Shown: positions 7,469 to 12,390 of the stretch, piece by piece
Numbering within the stretch: position 1 is the stretch's first letter
Layout of the letters: each line of letters begins with the position of its first letter
Assembly: GCA_029335925.2 (NCBI GenBank)
Contig: JARJMX020000102.1
Span: 1-12,390, forward strand
Direction: 5' to 3'
Source: Gammaproteobacteria bacterium
GTDB lineage: Bacteria; Pseudomonadota; Gammaproteobacteria; Halothiobacillales; Halothiobacillaceae
DNA length: 12,390 nt
The notes under the pieces: generated by a model
Seen by the model: only the letters and a program-made list of their open reading frames with translations
What the model was told of the DNA's origin: nothing
Databases searched by the model: none
Made by a program: the position numbers and the translations under genes

Positions 7469-9504
7469 GCTCCTGCCCGACGGAGGCGTCTTGGGGGCGC
7501 CTTCTTTTCCCCTGCATTCTCATTGGCCTGGCGCTCCTCTTCGGGGCGGCCACCTCGTCAGCGGTGGCGGCAGATCTGCCCCATGTCATGCTGGCGGACT
7601 TCAATGATGGCAAACCGCTGGTCAATCGCGTCATTCCGTGGCCCGGCCCATCCACCCAGCAAGCTCCACTGAAGATCGACCTTACCGCTTCCCCACGCCG
7701 TGGCAAGCACGGTCTTGCTCTGCACGTGCGCTATGACCTCACGGCCCCGACGGCCGCCCCCCAGGGCCTGCTGCTGCGCCTGCCCGAGGTGGATATTGCC
7801 GCTTATGACCACCTCAGCCTGTGGGTACGCAGCAGCCGTAAGCAGGGCACTCCACTGCAGATGCGTGTGCGCTTCCTAACGAAAGACACCTCCCCCGCCA
7901 GCCAGGTGGGGCAGGGCTTTATGGTCGTCGGAGTGAGTGGCGCGTGGCGCCAACTGCTGATCCCGCTCAATGCCCTCAGTGGCATCACCGAAGGCGCACG
8001 CCCCAGCCTGCTTTTCCTGCAGCTTGATCCGGAACTGGTCGGTGATCGCAAGGGCGTTTTTTTCCTCGACGATGTGAGCTTGGTCCGCACGGGCCAGCAT
8101 ATCGGACCGCAGGAGGACCGTGCGGTCGCCCCAGCCAAGAAGGCCTGGGAAATGGCGCGTGGCGGCGAGCTGGCCGCGCGCGCCTCGATCCGTGCCCGCG
8201 CCATTGAGCTTCCGCCTCCGCCGCTGGTGCGGCGCGAGAGCCTGCCAACGGACAACCTCGCCCTCCTTATGCGTGTGGCGCGTGATACATGGCGGGGTCT
8301 TGACGGCCTGCGCGATAAGCCGAGCGGCCTGCCGTTCGACACAGTCGCCGTCAACCCGCATGGTGGTCCGCCCCTAGTCGGTGATTACACCAACATCACC
8401 AACATCGGCCTCTACCTGATGTCGGTGGTGGCCGCGCGCGATCTCGGCTTTATCACGCCGAAGGCGGCCGAGGCGCGCCTGCGGCAGATCGTGGCCACCT
8501 TGGAAAAATTGGAGACCTACCAGGGCTTCTTCTTCAACTATTACGACACCACCTCGCTCGAGCGCACCAGCCACTTCATCTCCTTCGTCGACTCCTCCTG
8601 GCTGACCGCCGGGCTGATGGTCGCGCGCATGGCCGAGCCCGATCTGTACCCGCGCATCACCCGTCTGCTTGAGCGGGAGAACTACGCCTTCTTCTATGAC
8701 CCGTCCGTCGGGCAGATGACGCACGGCTACCACGTGCAGCGCCATGAGCGATCCCAAAACGTTTATGGCCTGCTGTACTCGGAACCGCGCCTTGGCAGCC
8801 TCATTGCCATCGGCAAGGGCGATGTCCCGGAGAGCCATTGGTTCAGGCTGGCGCGCACCTTCCCGGCCGACTGGACCTGGCAAAGCATGATCCCAGTCGG
8901 GCGCAAGCTGCGCAAAGTCGCTGAGCACGCCGTGATTGGCGGGTATTACGTCTGGCAAGGCATCCGTTATCTGCCCTCTTGGGGAGGCAGCATGTTCGAG
9001 GCCTTGATGCCAGAACTGGTATTAGATGCTCAAACCCACGCCCCCAAAAGCTTGGGCGCTAATGCAATCGCCCATGTGGACATCCAACGCCGCTATGCTT
9101 TGGAGGTGCTCAACCTGCCGGTCTGGGGCATGTCCCCCTCTGCCAACCCAGCTGGCGGCTATGGTGAGTACGGAGTCTCCATTTTGGGGGTGAAGGGCTA
9201 TGCGGAGGATGTCGTGACCCCGCACGCCTCGGGCCTCGCCGCCATGATTCGCCCCGAGGAGGCGGCCCGCAACCTGCGCCTGCTGGCCCAGCTCTATCCG
9301 ATCTATGGTCCTTTCGGTTTCTATGATGCGGTTCACCCGATGACCGGGAATGTGGCCTACAAGTACCTGGCACTCGACCAGGGGATGATGTTCCTGGGGC
9401 TCGCCAATCACCTGCGCCCCCACCTGATTCAGCGCTACTTCGCCGCCGACCCTATCACCCGCCGTGCCCTCCCTCTGCTTGGGGCTGAAGATTTTTTCCA
9501 ATAG
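7453..9504 (+). CDS. Exported glucanase-like protein, GH144/PF10091 (glycoamylase) related
   Basis: This is predicted to be a secreted or periplasmic glucan-cutting enzyme. From the GTG at 7453 it has 683 residues. The signal peptide has a long n-region ([16 protein letters not shown]), a hydrophobic core LLFPCILIGLALLFGAA, and a cleavage site near SSAVAA-DLP. Residues about 45-215 look like a beta-sandwich carbohydrate-binding domain (MLADFNDGKPLVN, AYDHLSLWVRSS, GVFFLDDVSLV). Residues about 265 to the end resemble the GH144/PF10091 fold: TNITNIGLYLMSVVAARDLGF, GFFFNYYDT, ISFVDSSWLTAGLMVA (Asp380), SWGGSMFEALMPELV (Glu516), GGYGEYGVSILGVKGY, GPFGFYDAVHP and YLALDQGMMFL. Known GH144 members are endo-beta-1,2-glucanases, so that activity is plausible but unproven. 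The start is uncertain: an in-frame ATG at 7381 lies deep in glyS, and the ATG at 7588 would remove the signal peptide. The next gene is an ABC ATPase 11 bases downstream. Confidence 0.8.
   Translation: MADSHRSCPTEASWGRLLFPCILIGLALLFGAATSSAVAADLPHVMLADFNDGKPLVNRVIPWPGPSTQQAPLKIDLTASPRRGKHGLALHVRYDLTAPTAAPQGLLLRLPEVDIAAYDHLSLWVRSSRKQGTPLQMRVRFLTKDTSPASQVGQGFMVVGVSGAWRQLLIPLNALSGITEGARPSLLFLQLDPELVGDRKGVFFLDDVSLVRTGQHIGPQEDRAVAPAKKAWEMARGGELAARASIRARAIELPPPPLVRRESLPTDNLALLMRVARDTWRGLDGLRDKPSGLPFDTVAVNPHGGPPLVGDYTNITNIGLYLMSVVAARDLGFITPKAAEARLRQIVATLEKLETYQGFFFNYYDTTSLERTSHFISFVDSSWLTAGLMVARMAEPDLYPRITRLLERENYAFFYDPSVGQMTHGYHVQRHERSQNVYGLLYSEPRLGSLIAIGKGDVPESHWFRLARTFPADWTWQSMIPVGRKLRKVAEHAVIGGYYVWQGIRYLPSWGGSMFEALMPELVLDAQTHAPKSLGANAIAHVDIQRRYALEVLNLPVWGMSPSANPAGGYGEYGVSILGVKGYAEDVVTPHASGLAAMIRPEEAARNLRLLAQLYPIYGPFGFYDAVHPMTGNVAYKYLALDQGMMFLGLANHLRPHLIQRYFAADPITRRALPLLGAEDFFQ
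7482..7508 (+). terminator. Terminator-like hairpin after glyS
   Basis: GGAGGCGTC (7482-7490), loop TTGGG, then GGCGCCTTC (7496-7504) forms a 9-pair stem (7 Watson-Crick and 2 G-U), followed directly by TTTT. This is the layout of a Rho-independent terminator, 21 bases after the glyS stop. The T-run is short, so it may be partial. With the GTG start preferred here it lies inside the next gene's signal-peptide codons and could act as an attenuator that limits readthrough from glyQS. Confidence 0.5.
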
Positions 9505-9508
9505 GAGG
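9503..9508 (+). promoter_or_regulatory. Consensus ribosome binding site of the ABC ATPase gene
   Basis: AGGAGG lies 7 bases before the ATG at 9516 and overlaps the TAG stop of the preceding glucanase gene. It is the strongest Shine-Dalgarno match I noticed in the window, so the ATPase should be well translated from a shared transcript. Confidence 0.7.
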
Positions 9509-9515
9509 GATCCCC

Positions 9516-10535
9516 ATGGCCGACGTGGTATTCGACAAGGTCTGCAAGCTCTACCCGGGGGCCACCGCCCCGGTTATTGATGAGCTCGATCTTGCCGTGG
9601 CGGACGGCGAGCTTCTGGTCATAGTCGGCCCCTCCGGCTGCGGCAAATCGACCGTTCTGCGCATGCTCGCGGGCCTGGAGACCATCAGCAGCGGCGAGTT
9701 GCGCATCCAAGGACGGCGGGTCAACGAGCTCGAACCCAAGGCGCGCGACGTAGCTATGGTGTTCCAGGACTACGCCCTCTACCCGCACATGAGCGTGCGC
9801 GAAAACCTCGCTTTCCCATTGAAGATGCGGCATCTGCCTGCGGCCGAGCAGGCCAGGCGCATCACCCGGGTGGCAGAAATGCTCCAGCTTGGCGAGTTGC
9901 TCGAACGCAAGCCCGCGCAACTCTCTGGCGGCCAGCGCCAGCGGGTCGCCATGGGCCGCGCCCTGGTGCGCGAAGCCTCGGTGTTCCTACTGGATGAACC
10001 CCTCTCCAATCTCGACGCCAAGCTGCGCGTCCAGGTCCGCGCAGAGATTGCCGAGCTGCAACGCCGTCTCGGGGCCACCATGCTCTATGTCACCCTCGAC
10101 CAGACCGAAGCCATGACCCTTGGCCACAGGGTTGCGGTGTTCCACCAAGGACGCCTGCAACAGCTGGCTACGCCCCAAGAACTGTACGAACGCCCGGCCA
10201 ATACCTTCGTCGCCAGCTTCATCGGCCAACCGCCGATGAACCTATTGCCGGCGCGACGATTGCCTGGCCCCTGGAAAGAGGCGGCCATTCTCGGCCTGCG
10301 TCCCGAACAGCTGGAGGTGGTGAGCTGCGAACGTCTGGCGGCCCTTTCCGCCACTTTGACTGCGGTGGAATACCTAGGGCATGAAACGTTGCTCTATACC
10401 CGCCTGGATGAGGAAAATATCCCCCTGATTGCCCGTCTACCCACCCGCTTCATGCCACCCATAGGGACGACCCTGCACTTTGCCATTCGTGGCCAACCTT
10501 ATTGCTTTACTTCCGAAGGGCGTGCGTGCCCATGA
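9516..10535 (+). CDS. Sugar ABC transporter ATPase, MalK/UgpC type, with H-loop histidine replaced
   Basis: This is the nucleotide-binding subunit expected to energise a CUT1-type sugar importer at the inner membrane. It has 339 residues, somewhat shorter than MalK (371). Motifs in order are Walker A GPSGCGKST (38-46), Q-loop MVFQDYALYPHM (Gln84), signature LSGGQRQ (136-142), Walker B FLLDEP with Asp160 and catalytic Glu161, D-loop SNLD, and a C-terminal TOBE-type regulatory region (ILGLRPEQLEVV onward). The H-loop is abnormal: the sequence is YVTLDQTEAMTLGHRV, with Leu194 (CTC) where this family has His in VTHDQ. That His is needed for ATP hydrolysis in MalK, so activity is in doubt. The gene lies between the glucanase-like gene and the GH1 gene, overlapping the latter by ATGA. 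No permease or binding protein is in the window, so it may serve partners encoded elsewhere. Confidence 0.92.
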   Translation: MADVVFDKVCKLYPGATAPVIDELDLAVADGELLVIVGPSGCGKSTVLRMLAGLETISSGELRIQGRRVNELEPKARDVAMVFQDYALYPHMSVRENLAFPLKMRHLPAAEQARRITRVAEMLQLGELLERKPAQLSGGQRQRVAMGRALVREASVFLLDEPLSNLDAKLRVQVRAEIAELQRRLGATMLYVTLDQTEAMTLGHRVAVFHQGRLQQLATPQELYERPANTFVASFIGQPPMNLLPARRLPGPWKEAAILGLRPEQLEVVSCERLAALSATLTAVEYLGHETLLYTRLDEENIPLIARLPTRFMPPIGTTLHFAIRGQPYCFTSEGRACP

Positions 10536-11869
10536 CGACCTTTCCACCCGAGTTCGTTTGGGGAGTGGCCACCTCCGCTTTCCAAATCGAAGGTGCACCC
10601 TTGGCGGATGGCGCCGGGCCGAGCAACTGGTACCGCTTCACCCATACGGCCGGGCGGATCGCCCATGGCGACACTGCTGATGTGGCCTGTGACCACTACC
10701 ACCGCTTCCGTGAGGACGTGGCGCTGATCAAGCGCCTGGGCATGACCGCCTACCGCTTTAGCTTCAACTGGGCGCGGATCCAGCCTATAGGCCGCGGCAA
10801 GGTCAATCCTAAGGGGCTTGATTTCTACAAACGCCTAGTGGACGAGCTGCATGCCCACGGTATTCGGCCCTTCGCCACCCTGCACCACTGGGACCTGCCT
10901 GCTGCGCTGGAGGATGCCGGCGGCTGGCTTAACCGCGACACCGCGCTGCGCTTTGCTGACTTCACCGAACGAATGGCCGGGGCGCTGGACGGCCAGATCG
11001 AGGACTGGTGCACGCTCAACGAGCCGTGGGTCATCATGCACGCGGGTTTCGTCGAGGGCGTGCATCCGCCGGGCCTGGCCAACCTCGCCCTCGCCCCCAA
11101 GGTCGCCTACCACCTGCTGCTCGCCCATGCCGAGGCCGTGCGCGCCTACCGCGCCACCGGCCGCCACCGCATCGGGCTGGTGGTGAACATCGAGCCGAAG
11201 TATGCGGCAAGCGACGATCCTCGCGACCACGCCGCGCGTGCTCGGGCGGAGGCCTATATGAATCGCCTGTTCCTCGACCCGATCGTCCAAGGCAGGTGGC
11301 CGCAGGAGCTGATCACTGCGCTGGGCGAGGCGGCCTGGCGCGAGGTGCTGGCTGAACCGATCGCCCCCCTGCGCGAGCCGATCGACTGGCTAGGGCTGAA
11401 CTACTACACCCGCGCCGTGGTGCGCCATGCCCCCGGCGGCTTGCTGGACACCGCCGCAGTCAAGCAACCCGGTCTGCACACCGAAATGGGCTGGGAGGTC
11501 TACCCCCAGGGGCTGACCGACACCCTGCTGTGGCTGCATGAGCGCAGCGGGGGCCTCCCGCTGTACATCACCGAGAACGGCGCAGCCTTCGCCGATCCGC
11601 CAGTAAGCGAAGGTCGGGTCCACGACCCGCTGCGGGTGAACTACCTTAACGAACACATCCAGGCGGCTCTGCATGCCCTGCAACGCGGGGTGAACCTGCG
11701 TGGCTATTTCGCCTGGTCGCTGCTCGATAACTTCGAGTGGCAGTTTGGTTACAGCAAGCGCTTTGGTCTGGTGCACGTGGACCCCACCACAAGGGCACGT
11801 ATCCCCAAAGACAGCGCACGCCTGCTCACCGAAGTTGCGGCAACGAACGGGGCATGCTTGAGCGTTTGA
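10532..11869 (+). CDS. GH1 family beta-glucosidase
   Basis: This is a retaining glycoside hydrolase of family 1 that should release glucose from beta-linked gluco-oligosaccharides in the cytoplasm; no signal peptide is present. It has 445 residues, the usual GH1 size. The N-terminal signature FVWGVATSAFQIEG is clear. TLNEPW carries the acid/base Glu164 and YITENGAA the nucleophile Glu348. Other expected blocks are RFSFNWARIQP, TLHHWDLP, WLGLNYYTR and GYFAWSLLDNFEWQFGYSKRFGLVHVD, the last containing the sugar-binding NFEW. The frame is open to a TTG at 10502, but the ATG at 10532 overlaps the ATPase stop as ATGA and gives the correct N-terminus, with AAGGG 11 bases upstream. Its 3' end overlaps mtfA by 16 bases. 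The substrate linkage cannot be read from sequence; beta-1,4, beta-1,3 or beta-1,2 disaccharides are all possible. Confidence 0.93.
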   Translation: MTTFPPEFVWGVATSAFQIEGAPLADGAGPSNWYRFTHTAGRIAHGDTADVACDHYHRFREDVALIKRLGMTAYRFSFNWARIQPIGRGKVNPKGLDFYKRLVDELHAHGIRPFATLHHWDLPAALEDAGGWLNRDTALRFADFTERMAGALDGQIEDWCTLNEPWVIMHAGFVEGVHPPGLANLALAPKVAYHLLLAHAEAVRAYRATGRHRIGLVVNIEPKYAASDDPRDHAARARAEAYMNRLFLDPIVQGRWPQELITALGEAAWREVLAEPIAPLREPIDWLGLNYYTRAVVRHAPGGLLDTAAVKQPGLHTEMGWEVYPQGLTDTLLWLHERSGGLPLYITENGAAFADPPVSEGRVHDPLRVNYLNEHIQAALHALQRGVNLRGYFAWSLLDNFEWQFGYSKRFGLVHVDPTTRARIPKDSARLLTEVAATNGACLSV

Positions 11870-12390
11870 GGGCTTGGCAGCGTCGGCGCATCCTTGCCCG
11901 CCACCCCATCGCTGAAGCCGACTGGCAGGCGATGCTCGCCACCGTGCCCATCCTCCACAGGCTCACCACCGATGAGCTGGCCCGGCTGCGCGTACGGGCC
12001 ACCCTGTTCCTGCACCGCACGCCCTTCACCGCCATCGACGACTTAGAGCTGACCGGCGCAATGCGCGCGCGCATCGCCGCCTTAGCCTGCCTGCCAGCCC
12101 TCAATCTCAGGGAGGATGCACTGGATGGGATTGTCCGCGTCATCGTCTACCCGGAGGCCTTCGTGCCGGAGATCGAGGAGATGGACGAGGCCGGAGTGGT
12201 CCACCGTCGTCGCGAGGTGCGCAGCGGGGAGAGCTGGGGGCACGGGGTGATCGTACTGGCTTGGCCGGATGTGGCCGCCTCGGGGCTGGGGGAAGGCTAC
12301 AACGTGGTCATCCACGAGGTGGCGCACGTACTGGACATGGGCAATGGCGTGGCGAACGGCTTCCCGCCGCTGCCGCGCGGCATGCGTCAG
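11854..12390 (+). CDS. mtfA: MtfA-family zinc-dependent peptidase (partial, cut by the right edge)
   Basis: In E. coli MtfA binds the repressor Mlc, thereby affecting the glucose PTS gene ptsG, and has zinc-dependent peptidase activity. The visible 179 residues begin MLERLRAWQRRRILARHPI and follow the family: LFLHRTPFTAIDDLELTGAM, ACLPALNL, VIVYPEAFVPEIEEMDEAGVVH, ESWGHGVIVLAW, GYNVVIHEVAHVLDM and NGFPPLP. The HEVAH motif supplies zinc ligands His154 and His158 with catalytic Glu155, so the active site looks intact. The start overlaps the end of the GH1 gene by 16 bases, implying coupled expression; only a weak GGGG precedes the ATG. The frame is open to the edge, so truncation is due to the window. 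Whether an Mlc-like partner or a PTS exists in this organism is unknown. Confidence 0.93.
   Translation, partial: MLERLRAWQRRRILARHPIAEADWQAMLATVPILHRLTTDELARLRVRATLFLHRTPFTAIDDLELTGAMRARIAALACLPALNLREDALDGIVRVIVYPEAFVPEIEEMDEAGVVHRRREVRSGESWGHGVIVLAWPDVAASGLGEGYNVVIHEVAHVLDMGNGVANGFPPLPRGMRQ

Noticed and set aside
9473..9497. CCC...GGGG followed by ATTTTTT at the end of the glucanase-like gene as a terminator
   Set aside because: The possible stem is only three to four pairs and is separated from the T-run by CTGAAGA; the sequence is coding and a consensus ribosome site follows.
10502..10531. TTG at 10502 as the GH1 start
   Set aside because: It lies inside the ATPase gene and adds 10 residues not expected before the GH1 N-terminus; the ATG at 10532 overlaps the ATPase stop as ATGA.

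Overview
The window is GC-rich bacterial chromosome, most likely from a gamma- or betaproteobacterium. The evidence is the two-subunit glycyl-tRNA synthetase (glyQ-glyS), an E. coli-type two-TOBE ModE, PdxH, and MtfA. The genus cannot be fixed from the sequence alone. Coding density is very high: no gene-free stretch reaches 300 bases, and the longest gap is the 78-base divergent region between pdxH and glyQ. No tRNA, rRNA, CRISPR array, insertion sequence or attachment site was seen.

Left half, minus strand (read from right to left). pdxH, a GIY-YIG/DUF4357 nuclease-like gene and ung lie close together in one direction. The GIY-YIG gene is visibly AT-richer than its neighbours and looks like an inserted accessory gene. 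After a 72-base gap comes a molybdenum operon, modE-modA-modB, with modB cut off by the left edge. The gap upstream of modE holds a plausible extended -10 promoter and, just downstream of it, an imperfect inverted repeat resembling a ModE operator, which would suit autoregulation.

Right half, plus strand. glyQ and glyS overlap by ATGA and form a translation operon transcribed divergently from pdxH. A terminator-like hairpin follows glyS. It lies inside the probable signal-peptide coding region of the next gene, an exported protein related to the GH144/glycoamylase (PF10091) glucanases. That gene is followed by a MalK/UgpC-type sugar ABC ATPase, a cytoplasmic GH1 beta-glucosidase, and the start of mtfA (zinc peptidase, cut by the right edge). 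These four genes are packed with short gaps or overlaps.

The most interesting part is this compact set. It reads as a periplasmic beta-glucan cutting enzyme, an importer ATPase, a cytoplasmic beta-glucosidase and MtfA, a protein tied to glucose-uptake control in E. coli. No permease or solute-binding gene is present in the window. The ATPase also lacks the H-loop histidine (Leu in place of His), although every other ATPase motif is intact. A role in beta-1,2-glucan or osmoregulated periplasmic glucan turnover is an inference, not something the sequence proves.
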